From an uncultured Prevotella sp. (GTDB taxonomy: Bacteria; Bacteroidota; Bacteroidia; Bacteroidales; Bacteroidaceae), in the NCBI GenBank assembly GCA_900770515.1, contig CAAHDP010000318.1:1-30230 (forward strand): a DNA stretch of 30,230 nt, read 5' to 3'. Shown one piece after another: positions 22,933 through 30,230 of this stretch (within the stretch, counting starts at the first letter, position 1; every line of letters begins with the position of its first letter). A model generated the notes under the pieces. It had not been told where the DNA came from and made no database searches. It worked only from the letters and a program-made list of their open reading frames with translations. The position numbers and the translations under genes are program-made.

Positions 22933-22972
22933 AGAGATTTATAGATAAATTAAGGTATAGATTTTCAGGATA

Positions 22973-23881
22973 ATGCAGAATTTAGAAGTGATGGTGGTAT
23001 TATTCATCATCGTAATTTTAGGCTATGTCGCCTGCAAGTTAGGCTATATGGGCGACAAATTTGACAAGAAACTATCCAGCATCGTAGTGGACATAACCTG
23101 TCCACTGCTGGTGCTGTCATCAGTAATGGGGGATGAGTTGCCCGACCGCACGCTCATCCTCCCACTTTTAGGAGTCGGTTTCCTTACCTATATATTATTA
23201 TTGGTATTTGGCTTCTGGGTACCGCGCCTCATCACCAAGAACCATGACGACCAGGGTATGATAGGCTTTGCCTTGATGTTTGCCAACGTTGGCTTTATCG
23301 GATACCCTATCGTATCGAGCATCTTCGGTCCTAAGGCCATCTTTTATGCAGCCTTGCTGAATATGCCCAACACCTTCTTTATCTTTACGGCAGGTGTGAT
23401 GCTCATCAAGGGCGAATACAGCATCAAGCAGTTCAATCCTAAGGTGCTGGTATCTCCGGCTCTTCTTGCCGCTTTCCTTGCCGCCCTTCTGGTAGCTTTC
23501 GGCATCCATACCCCCGATATCATTGCCCGCCCTGTGACGATGGTAGGAAATGTTACGGTTCCTGCTGCTCTTATGATAATCGGTTCTTCCATGGCAAAAC
23601 TTCCCGTCAGGGAGATTATCGGAAGTCCGAAGGTATACATTTCTTCTGTTCTTCGCCTGGCCGTGGTTCCTCTGAGCATCTACTTTCTGTTCAAGGCGTG
23701 TGGTGTCCACGATTTGGTTAACAACATCAATACGGTAGTCATAGCGATGCCTGTAGCCAGTTTCGGCACCATGTTCTGCCTGAAATACGGTCGCAATCCA
23801 TCGCTCATCACTGAGATGACTTTCATCACCACCCTGGGCAGCATCATCACCATTCCTCTGATTACATTGCTGTTTTCTTGA
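22973..23881 (+). CDS. AEC-family transporter (auxin efflux carrier type)
   Basis: A 302-residue membrane protein with about ten hydrophobic segments in a 5+5 arrangement typical of the AEC family. The first, VVLFIIVILGYVACKLG, runs into DKKLSSIVVDITCPLLVLSSV; FANVGFIGYP and a mirrored MPVASFGTMFCLKYG are in the positions of the family's crossover helices. It follows aguB by 40 bp in the same orientation, so it might export or import a polyamine or related compound, but AEC proteins carry varied anions or metabolites and the substrate is unknown. Confidence 0.9.
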   Translation: MQNLEVMVVLFIIVILGYVACKLGYMGDKFDKKLSSIVVDITCPLLVLSSVMGDELPDRTLILPLLGVGFLTYILLLVFGFWVPRLITKNHDDQGMIGFALMFANVGFIGYPIVSSIFGPKAIFYAALLNMPNTFFIFTAGVMLIKGEYSIKQFNPKVLVSPALLAAFLAALLVAFGIHTPDIIARPVTMVGNVTVPAALMIIGSSMAKLPVREIIGSPKVYISSVLRLAVVPLSIYFLFKACGVHDLVNNINTVVIAMPVASFGTMFCLKYGRNPSLITEMTFITTLGSIITIPLITLLFS

Positions 23882-23941
23882 TTTTTTCATGATAAGAACC
23901 ATAAAGTTAGGGAAAAATTTCGCTATTTCCTCTTTTTGCAC

Positions 23942-23949
23942 TATCTTTG
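23942..23949 (+). promoter_or_regulatory. -7 element of the outer-membrane protein gene
   Basis: TATCTTTG, with TTTCG about 19 bp upstream as a weak -33. Its position rules out the longer frame beginning at 23936 and supports a start at 23981. Confidence 0.65.
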
Positions 23950-23980
23950 CAAGTTGAAAAAACTTAAATGGTTATTATAT

Positions 23981-25759
23981 ATGATATTAAACAGTCTTCT
24001 TAAAAATACCCGCCTGATGTGTCTGGCTGGCTTTCTTGGCAGTACATTGCCACAGTTGAACGCGGCCCCGATAGAACATATTGGCGACAGATACATCATG
24101 CATGTTTCAGAAATGGAACTTACCGGTGAAGAATCTCTCCTCGATGTTCTGATGATGTGTCCTGAGGTAATCAGCCTCGATGGCAACAACATCATCGGCG
24201 GTGATCCCTTTGCCAATCAATATGGCAAGTTCGTCATCCGTATCGACAATCAGGAATACGGACTCGATTATGCCACCCTGCTCCACCATTTCAAGGCTCG
24301 TGAGATTGAAAGCATCAAGGTTTGCCAGAATGCAGAAGTAATGAAGGGCTGCAGTAGTCTGAAGAAAGTTATCGACATCACTCTCCGCAAAGGCGAAAAC
24401 GGTGTGAGCGGAAGAGCGGGGCTCTTTGGTGATACCTATGGCGGCGGCAAGGGAATCGTCAGCGTTCTGAGCCAGCAAGACGACCTGCGCATCCTAAGCC
24501 ACGTAGAAGGCAACTTCCAACGCACCTCTAATAGCGACAAGGATGCTTATCAGAACCAGAGCTCCAATACCATCAACCATTACTCGCACGAGGGAGCCAA
24601 GCTCAATGTTCTCTGGACTCCAACCAGCAAGGACATACTCGAAGTGGATGCGATGCAGACCTATACCCGCAATCATTTCACCCATTCACCAGCCGAATAT
24701 GTACGTGCCTATCATCTGCAGGCAGACTATACCCGGACACTCGGCGAGAATGGTTCCAGCATCCTCTTCACCTTGGGTGCAGAACATATCAGCGACAATG
24801 GCAGAACCCAGGAAGAAAGCCAAACCTTCCCTTACCAGAACCACTCCACCTATCCGTTTGCCGTTATAGAGTACGCCTCTCCAATCCTTACCAAAGACCT
24901 TTGGATTACAGCAGGTTTTGAGGGCGGTTTGTCTATCGAGAAGAATTGCATTGCTGATTACATCAACCATTCCAACTATGAAGATTTCTATGTCCAGTTG
25001 GATTACAATATCGGTAAGTGGGGATTCATGGCTGGTGAACGATACCGCATCATCAATTTCCGCCCTAAGCAGATTGCCTCTATCAGCAACTGGGAGCATA
25101 CCACCCACAACCATATCTACTCGTTCAGTGCATACTATACTTTCACTCCGGGTCATACCCTGCAAGGCACCTTCTGCCGCCGCATCTTCAATCCGGAATT
25201 TGGCGACTTTGTTACTGCAGGAGATATGGAGGGCGCATGGAAGCCTACCTATACTACTGATATCAGGAATAGTCTTGCCAATGTTATGGAGTTGAAGTAT
25301 ACCTACAGCAAACCGAATCTCGTGGTCAGCACCTCGGTGAAGAACATTCACCAGCATCTGATAGACAACAACCACGACAACACATTAGGCATCGGAGCCA
25401 CCGCCTTCTGGCATACCGGCATCCTTCGCCTTACTGCTGGCTTCAACTACTTCTGGGAGCGGGCAGAAACACCAGTGGAAGAGACATCATCAAGAGATAC
25501 AAGCTATCACAATTTTGCCGTCTTCAAGTTGGCTCCTCAGCTTACTCTGCCAGACGGCTGGCGCCTTACTTCCAATCTCATCTGGTGTACTTACCGTCAT
25601 ACTGCTACTCCTGCCTATACCCCTGCCAATCTCTATGCGGAAGTAGGAGTCTACAAGAATATCGGCAAGCACCTTACCCTGGAAGGCAGATTCCATGATA
25701 TTGCCAGCCAGCACTTTGGCAACCGTGCTGCTACAATCGGCTGCACCTATTACTTTTAA
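23981..25759 (+). CDS. TonB-dependent-receptor-like outer-membrane barrel
   Basis: Starting at the Met at 23981 the protein is 592 residues with a signal peptide (LMCLAGFLGSTLPQLNAAP). A plug-like region follows (ESLLDVLMMCPEVI, FVIRIDNQEYG, IKVCQNAEVMKGCSSLKKVIDITLRKG), then many alternating amphipathic strands and a terminal aromatic YYF, typical of an outer-membrane barrel signature. It lacks the usual N-terminal carboxypeptidase-like domain and no TonB box was seen. It is shorter than the 800-1000 residue SusC type and resembles the OMP_b-brl_3 group. No SusD partner is present. The substrate is unknown. A relic of a similar 3' end lies near 28550. Confidence 0.85.
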   Translation: MILNSLLKNTRLMCLAGFLGSTLPQLNAAPIEHIGDRYIMHVSEMELTGEESLLDVLMMCPEVISLDGNNIIGGDPFANQYGKFVIRIDNQEYGLDYATLLHHFKAREIESIKVCQNAEVMKGCSSLKKVIDITLRKGENGVSGRAGLFGDTYGGGKGIVSVLSQQDDLRILSHVEGNFQRTSNSDKDAYQNQSSNTINHYSHEGAKLNVLWTPTSKDILEVDAMQTYTRNHFTHSPAEYVRAYHLQADYTRTLGENGSSILFTLGAEHISDNGRTQEESQTFPYQNHSTYPFAVIEYASPILTKDLWITAGFEGGLSIEKNCIADYINHSNYEDFYVQLDYNIGKWGFMAGERYRIINFRPKQIASISNWEHTTHNHIYSFSAYYTFTPGHTLQGTFCRRIFNPEFGDFVTAGDMEGAWKPTYTTDIRNSLANVMELKYTYSKPNLVVSTSVKNIHQHLIDNNHDNTLGIGATAFWHTGILRLTAGFNYFWERAETPVEETSSRDTSYHNFAVFKLAPQLTLPDGWRLTSNLIWCTYRHTATPAYTPANLYAEVGVYKNIGKHLTLEGRFHDIASQHFGNRAATIGCTYYF

Positions 25760-25763
25760 TAGT

Positions 25764-25791
25764 GAGTAGTGATTAAAGAGTAGTGATTAAA
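25764..25791. repeat. Heptad repeat after the outer-membrane protein gene
   Basis: GAGTAGT-GATTAAA twice in exact tandem (period 14), directly after the stop codon and overlapping the start of a terminator. Confidence 0.85.
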
Positions 25792-25828
25792 AAAGTCCCC
25801 TGATGCTTTGCGGCACCAGGGGACTTTT
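25791..25828. terminator. Bidirectional terminator
   Basis: AAAAGTCCCCTG (25791-25802) and its complement CAGGGGACTTTT (25817-25828) form a perfect 12-bp stem with A and T ends, between convergent genes. Confidence 0.9.
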
Positions 25829-25861
25829 CTATTGTTTAATTGATTTATCGTCAGCAAATGA

Positions 25862-28330
25862 TTATTTTCTAATCATCTTCTTTCCATTCTGGATATAGAT
25901 ACCCTTAGATGGAACATTTGGTATTCTGCGACCGTTGAGGTCATACAATGCAGACTTGGTAGTCTCATTATCCAAAGTAGCAGAATTGATACCTGTTACT
26001 ACCAGGTCTTCTACGATATTGTCAAAGTTGACTATCCATTTTTGGGTATACTGATAAGCCTCATACTTTTCCTTACTTCCAGGATAAAGATGCAACGTAC
26101 GACTTACCTTGTTGCCCTTGTTATAGAATACGCACCAACTTATCCTAGAAGGAGCCTCCTTATGACGCATATAGACATCAGCTAAAGAATGACATCCCCA
26201 GAAAGTATTCAATCCGAATTCCCGGATAGTTTCCGGCAGGTCAATTTCTACCAATCCCGTTTCTCTAAACGCATTTACACCAAGAGTATTCACACCTGCC
26301 GGCATCTTGAAGTGCTTCAGATTGGCATTCTTCCAGAAAGCATTCTTAGGAATCATATTGGCAGAATAGGTATCATAAGCCACGACCCTGGCATTACTCA
26401 AGTCGATACCAGTAAAAGGATGACTGTTCAATTCGTCAAAGTCTCGCTTGTCTATCTCACCGTTTACCTTGATATTGGTGTATACATAATAATCCAGATT
26501 CTTACTATCCAACTCAGCCTTCAGTTGTCCCGGTGCAGCTAAAGTCACCTCAACTGTCTTTTCCTCATAGGTGCGATATGTCTTAACGACCAGGTTATAA
26601 ACAGGTTTTACACCTGGAGATATAGCATAATATGTAACACCATTAGAGAAAGATGCCGTAGGAACACTCTTACCATCCAATTCAATAAAACTCTTGGCAA
26701 TACCTGCATCTATCTTCACATCGAAATAATAAGGACAGCCCTGCAATGGCTTACCATTGTATAATCTGCTAACCCAATTATAAGCTGAAGAAGCCTCTAC
26801 AAACTGCGCCCCTTCGCCCAATTCCGTTTTCACTTCGAATGTACGAGGCTGGAATCCTGTAGCAGGCAAATGTACTTCCGCCATATCCGGTCCGAAGATT
26901 TCTACATATTCTTCAGTTCCGTCTTCCTTAGATACAATAGCCAGGTAGTCACCTTCCTGAGCATCCACCGGACAAGCTTCACCTAATGATAATGCAGAAA
27001 AATAAAATCCAGGACTTAAGTCCTTAATAGCAGTTGCTCCAAATACTTTACGGGTTTCGCCCTTGGCATTCTTCAAAGCTATCGCTACCTCTCCGGTAAA
27101 CGGATTCTCCCCTTGGCTTTGAAGAGGTAAAAGATAGAGATTCATATTTTTACCTGCCTTCACATCAGTAACATTCATGTTCATCGTTTCCAGATAACCA
27201 TCAACCTTGATGAATCCCAGATTAGAAATAACTTCCTTACCGTCAGAAGGCTGAAGCGCAAATACGGCTGCTTGAGATGAATTATACTGATCTCCCAGAG
27301 GCTTTCCGTCAGCTTCAGGATTGAGGGCACCGATGCGATAGAATCCATCACAATATCCACCCCAACCCCAGTTTACGCTGAAGCTTTCATCCTTATAGCC
27401 ATCAATCACAAAGGAGTGACCTCCTACATTGGCATCAGAGGCTGCATACAGAATCGGACGGTTGGCATCAATCTCGGCACGCAATCTGCCGTTCCAGACT
27501 TCTGCGCCCAAATCCTTCATTGTCAGAAGTCTGGCATACTTACTATAACCGAAATACTTTTTCAGAGCAGTTACCAGGTCTTCCAAAGCAGATGCACTTC
27601 CTCCATTGGCATATTGCATATTCACAGCAATACCCAGGTCAGACATCAGTCTGGCAACACCATCAAATGCCGCATCATTACCATCAGTATACTTGGCAGG
27701 CATATTAGCCCAGTCATAATCATGCTCGAAATTTGCAGTAAGGTTCTGTCCATTCCAGGTATAAGTATGAGATCCAATGCCCTTGGCAGGATAGCCGTGG
27801 TGCTTCATTACGATGGCTCCAGCCGTTGCCACACAGCCTGTTACATAGTTGTGTGGCGTATACTTGTTGAAAGGAGCATTCTGGTTCCATTTTGCGGTAT
27901 TCAGCAGTTTTTCTCCAGTAAATTCGGCTCTTGTCGAAGTAGCATTTGCCTTATAGTTTTTACCCAATGCAGCAATCTGCTGCTCATAGCTCTTCAGCAA
28001 ATCCTTCAAACCCTCAGGCAAGTTGTTAGCATCAAACGCCCCCGTTGAGGTATAACCCAAAACAGGTGCCACCGCATCATCGCCGGCTATGATGACAAAT
28101 CCACCGGCATCATTATTAAATACATAGTAGGAATTATTTCCCTGGGTAGAAAGCGATGCAGTTGATACTGCCTTACTCTTAGCCTTTGCCTTCTGTGGCA
28201 TTTGCTTTCCCCAAAAACTGTAGGCTTGCTGTTGAGCCTGCCATTGGCTGATTCGCTTAGCTTGAATAGTTGTCTGTCCACAAACGAGCAACAAAACAAG
28301 CATCAGTTGAAAATGTACCAGTCGTTTCAT
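25862..28330 (-). CDS. Secreted C10-family (streptopain-like) cysteine protease with LRR and sorting tail
   Basis: Domains in order: signal peptide (LMLVLLLVCGQTTIQA), a Spi-type propeptide with YYVFNNDAGGFVIIAGDD (68-85), the C10 catalytic domain with nucleophile Cys166 (TGCVATAGA) and His305 (GGHSFVIDGY), then WGWGGYCDGFY. A beta-rich middle follows, then BspA-like leucine-rich repeats near 650-760 (IPKNAFWKNANLKHF, IREFGLNTFWGC). The C-terminus (ALYDLNGRRIPNVPSKGIY, IQNGKKMIRK) has the shape of a type IX secretion sorting domain. The enzyme is therefore likely exported and surface-attached or released, cleaving host or dietary proteins. Streptopain and interpain belong to this family. It has its own promoter at 28442-28472. 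Confidence 0.93.
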   Translation of the reverse strand: MKRLVHFQLMLVLLLVCGQTTIQAKRISQWQAQQQAYSFWGKQMPQKAKAKSKAVSTASLSTQGNNSYYVFNNDAGGFVIIAGDDAVAPVLGYTSTGAFDANNLPEGLKDLLKSYEQQIAALGKNYKANATSTRAEFTGEKLLNTAKWNQNAPFNKYTPHNYVTGCVATAGAIVMKHHGYPAKGIGSHTYTWNGQNLTANFEHDYDWANMPAKYTDGNDAAFDGVARLMSDLGIAVNMQYANGGSASALEDLVTALKKYFGYSKYARLLTMKDLGAEVWNGRLRAEIDANRPILYAASDANVGGHSFVIDGYKDESFSVNWGWGGYCDGFYRIGALNPEADGKPLGDQYNSSQAAVFALQPSDGKEVISNLGFIKVDGYLETMNMNVTDVKAGKNMNLYLLPLQSQGENPFTGEVAIALKNAKGETRKVFGATAIKDLSPGFYFSALSLGEACPVDAQEGDYLAIVSKEDGTEEYVEIFGPDMAEVHLPATGFQPRTFEVKTELGEGAQFVEASSAYNWVSRLYNGKPLQGCPYYFDVKIDAGIAKSFIELDGKSVPTASFSNGVTYYAISPGVKPVYNLVVKTYRTYEEKTVEVTLAAPGQLKAELDSKNLDYYVYTNIKVNGEIDKRDFDELNSHPFTGIDLSNARVVAYDTYSANMIPKNAFWKNANLKHFKMPAGVNTLGVNAFRETGLVEIDLPETIREFGLNTFWGCHSLADVYMRHKEAPSRISWCVFYNKGNKVSRTLHLYPGSKEKYEAYQYTQKWIVNFDNIVEDLVVTGINSATLDNETTKSALYDLNGRRIPNVPSKGIYIQNGKKMIRK

Positions 28331-28441
28331 ACGCTTAAAAATTAAAAGGTTATTATTTTTTATATCTATTGATTATGATTGTTACTATCAGCTGTCATCA
28401 AACATTTTTCTTCTATTTGCTCTTAGAATTACTTTCGATTG

Positions 28442-28472
28442 CAAATATATAAAAAAAAGTAATACAAAGCAA
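28442..28472 (-). promoter_or_regulatory. Promoter of the C10 protease
   Basis: Minus strand: TTGC (28469-28472), a 19-bp spacer, TATATTTG (28442-28449). The 5' UTR is about 105 nt. Confidence 0.75.
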
Positions 28473-28535
28473 GAAATAATGCAAGTTTTTTAACGCAAAA
28501 GAATCTTTTTCCGTAAAAAGCCACTGTCTACTATA

Positions 28536-28566
28536 CTGCAACAATCGGTAGCCCTATTACTTTTAA
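28536..28566 (+). pseudogene. Relic of an outer-membrane protein 3' end
   Basis: This stretch aligns with the last codons of the barrel gene (25728-25759) with 28 of 32 columns identical, including ACAATCGG and CCTATTACTTTTAA. One base is missing, so the frame is broken. Nothing upstream of it looks like the rest of the gene. The 28331-28656 interval otherwise holds only the C10 promoter. Confidence 0.5.
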
Positions 28567-28656
28567 CAATCTTTTTCTAAATCAGAAGCAAGATTTCCGT
28601 TCACTTCTCATTTTATCATCAGAAAAGAGAAATAAAACAAGAAAGGAACAATAAGT

Positions 28657-29409
28657 ATGAGAAAAATTAATTTCAAGAAAATCGGATTGGCTGTAGCCAT
28701 GCTGCTGTCAGCCTTCACCTTCCAGTCATGCAATGACGATGACGATACCGATTGGAGCCAGGTATTACCAAATGCCCTGGTCACAGTCAAGCAGAATGGC
28801 AACGCCTGCTACCTGCAGCTCGATGACAACACCACCCTGCTCGCCCAGAACCTCAAGTCTACCGTTTTCGGCGGCAAGGAGGTACGTGCACTCGTCAACT
28901 ACTCTTCAACCAATGAGAAGAGCGACCTTTACAACCAGGTGGTTCATGTAAACTGGATAGACAGCATTCTGACCAAGAAGCCAGTACCATCTCTGGGTTC
29001 CGACGAAGCAAACTGCGAGAAGTATGGCAACAACCAGGTAGATATCGTCCGCGATTGGGTAACCGTAGCCGAGGATGGCTATCTCACCCTCCGCTTCCGT
29101 GCTCTTTGGGGTGGCATGAGTACACATTACATCAATCTCCTTACCGGTGTAAACCCTGAGAATCCATACGAAGTAGAGCTTCGTCATAACGTAAACGGCG
29201 ACCCTCAGAACTACTGGCGTGATGCTCTGGTAGCCTTCAATCTCAACGATGCCCTGCCAGACACCAACGGCAAGACGGTGAAGCTCACCATCCGCTGGCG
29301 CTCAAGCCAAGGCTATAAGAAGGTAGATTTCAACTACTGTTCCCGCAAGCCTATCACCAGCGCCAAGATACTGGAAGGCTATAGCGAAGCAGGCGAAAGC
29401 ATCAGATAA
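28657..29409 (+). CDS. NigD-like lipoprotein
   Basis: A 250-residue lipoprotein: MRKINFKKIG then a hydrophobic stretch and lipobox FQSC with Cys25, followed by acidic NDDDD, which favours outer-membrane or surface export in Bacteroidetes. Two beta-rich parts follow, one like NigD_N (ALVTVKQNGNACYLQLDDNTTL) and one like NigD_C (DIVRDWVTVAEDGYLTLRFRA). NigD was named from a bacteriocin locus of Prevotella nigrescens, but most homologues have no known role and no bacteriocin gene is seen here. It has a strong terminator behind it. Confidence 0.9.
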   Translation: MRKINFKKIGLAVAMLLSAFTFQSCNDDDDTDWSQVLPNALVTVKQNGNACYLQLDDNTTLLAQNLKSTVFGGKEVRALVNYSSTNEKSDLYNQVVHVNWIDSILTKKPVPSLGSDEANCEKYGNNQVDIVRDWVTVAEDGYLTLRFRALWGGMSTHYINLLTGVNPENPYEVELRHNVNGDPQNYWRDALVAFNLNDALPDTNGKTVKLTIRWRSSQGYKKVDFNYCSRKPITSAKILEGYSEAGESIR

Positions 29410-29474
29410 AAGAAAGATCTGAAAAGAAAAAGGATATATGGAATAAAAGGAAATAAGGAAATAAGGAAACAAAG

Positions 29475-29522
29475 AATCCCCTGATGACAACTCCCCCATC
29501 GGAGTTCATCAGGGGATTTTTG
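29475..29522 (+). terminator. Intrinsic terminator after the NigD-like gene
   Basis: AATCCCCTGATG pairs with CATCAGGGGATT, with an inner AACTCC/GGAGTT stem, followed by TTTT. The TCCCCTGATG stem also appears in the terminator at 25791. An 8-bp repeat AAGGAAAT lies just before it (about 29448-29467). Confidence 0.9.
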
Positions 29523-29596
29523 TATTTATTAGTATACACCATTCGATACAAAATTAATCTTTTCTCACGAAAACACAAAAGAAAAAGCCCAAAAAA

Positions 29597-29627
29597 TTGC
29601 ATAAAAGAGAAATATTTCTTATTTTTG
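29597..29627 (+). promoter_or_regulatory. Promoter of the DUF1016 gene
   Basis: TTGC (29597-29600), a 19-bp spacer and TATTTTTG (29620-29627), 22 bp before the start codon. Confidence 0.75.
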
Positions 29628-29649
29628 CAGCAAATAAAAAGAAAGAACG

Positions 29650-30230
29650 ATGGCAAAGGAAAATATAAGCTTATCAGTAGTCCTTCATGATGATAGCGAC
29701 TATAAGGACTGGCTCGTAGAACTCAAGGAACGATTCTACAGCCATCGCCTAAAGGCTTCTTGCGCTACTAATGGCTACCTATTAGACTTCTATTGGAAGC
29801 TGGGACGAGACATTGAAGCTAAGCAATATACCAACAATTATGGTTCTGGCTTTTACAAGAATCTTAGCCAGGACTTGAAGAAAGAAATGCCGGGGGTGAA
29901 GGGATTCTCGCCCATAAACTTGCGCTATATGAGTAAGTTTTTCAAACTATATGCTCCACTATGTGAAAAAGTTCCGCAGGCTGCGGAACTTTTCTCGGAT
30001 TCATTGTCAGACTCAAATGTTCCGCAAGCTGCGGACGATTTCAAGATGCTTTTTCTCATTCCTTGGGATCATCATCGCCGTATCATCGATAAATGTAAGA
30101 ATGATATGGACAAAGCCTTGTTCTTCGTAAGAAAGACTTGGGAGAACAATTGGGGACGTGACGCTCTTCTCAACTGGCTTGATACCGACCTTTATGAGCG
30201 TGACGGCAAAGCCATCACAAACTTCCAATC
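29650..30230 (+). CDS. DUF1016 / YhcG-type putative PDDEXK nuclease, 5' part
   Basis: The frame starts at the ATG at 29650 and runs off the right edge after 193 codons. It has the N-terminal DUF1016 pattern: GYLLDFYWKLGRDI, GSGFYKNLSQDLKKEMPG, FSPINLRYM, then LIPWDHHRRIIDKC, and the helix ALFFVRKTWENNWGRDALLNWL. The nuclease half lies outside the window. Family members occur with type I restriction genes or alone. Between SKFFKLY and IPWDHH there is an insertion with VPQAAELFSD and then VPQAADDF, encoded by a perfect 27-bp palindrome and its degenerate copy. Confidence 0.88.
   Translation, partial: MAKENISLSVVLHDDSDYKDWLVELKERFYSHRLKASCATNGYLLDFYWKLGRDIEAKQYTNNYGSGFYKNLSQDLKKEMPGVKGFSPINLRYMSKFFKLYAPLCEKVPQAAELFSDSLSDSNVPQAADDFKMLFLIPWDHHRRIIDKCKNDMDKALFFVRKTWENNWGRDALLNWLDTDLYERDGKAITNFQ
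29967..29993 (+). repeat. 27-bp perfect palindrome inside the DUF1016 gene
   Basis: AAAAGTTCCGCAG, one G, then the exact complement CTGCGGAACTTTT. A degenerate copy (TCCGCA-AGC-TGCGGA) lies at 30021-30035. Both are in frame and encode VPQAA, 16 codons apart. Confidence 0.9.

Noticed and set aside
23198..23941. 247-residue minus-strand ORF
   Set aside because: Antisense of the AEC permease gene; composition is typical of a frame shadow.

Overview
The window reads as a chromosomal segment of a Bacteroidota gut or oral anaerobe, most likely Prevotella/Segatella. The reasons are promoters of the form TTG(C/G)-19 bp-TAnnTTTG, weak ribosome binding sites, a NigD-like lipoprotein, a streptopain-type (C10) protease with a likely type IX secretion tail, a Bacteroidetes-type outer-membrane barrel, and an AroF-chorismate mutase fusion. 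No phage, IS, CRISPR, rRNA or tRNA was recognised. Most genes are core metabolism and housekeeping.

Layout. 1-293: start of an exported protein running off the left edge. 398-3415 (minus): folD, ffh and a small exported protein. 3416-4199: non-coding, with a 22-bp tandem repeat array and an isolated promoter. 4200-5600 (minus): a GltD-like flavoprotein. 5697-9954 (minus): an aromatic amino acid operon in the order promoter, leader peptide, attenuator, pheA, aminotransferase, aroF-CM fusion, tyrA, terminator. 10102-12233 (minus): pyrK, pyrD and a small TPR-like gene. 12500-13045 (minus): an XRE-type regulator, with about 1 kb of AT-rich palindrome-rich DNA behind it. 14054-15082 (minus): holA. 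15267-18708 (plus): an orphan HsdR-N-like nuclease-fold gene, ugd, a MaoC-type hydratase and a TerB/DnaJ protein. 18788-20505 (minus): a zinc-ribbon coiled-coil protein and Nif3. 20814-23881 (plus): aguA, aguB (agmatine to putrescine) and an AEC-family permease. 23981-25759 (plus): an outer-membrane barrel. 25862-28330 (minus): the C10 protease. 28657-29409 (plus): a NigD-like lipoprotein. 29650-end (plus): a DUF1016/YhcG-type nuclease, cut by the right edge.

The strongest unlisted signal is the leader of the aromatic operon (9736-9954). A promoter precedes a 25-codon ORF whose residues 7-15 are eight Tyr/Phe plus one Ser. It is followed by mutually exclusive pairings and a strong intrinsic terminator, the arrangement of a classical ribosome-mediated attenuator. 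The downstream PheA also has QSLP where the Phe-sensing ESRP motif of its ACT domain is expected, so transcriptional control may matter more here. Other notable structure: heptanucleotide tandem repeats just after stop codons or between genes at several places, three AT-rich palindromes spaced 45-47 bp near the XRE regulator, an in-frame 27-bp palindrome and its degenerate copy inside the DUF1016 gene, and a relic of an outer-membrane protein 3' end upstream of the NigD gene. All assignments are by eye; no homology search or folding program was run.
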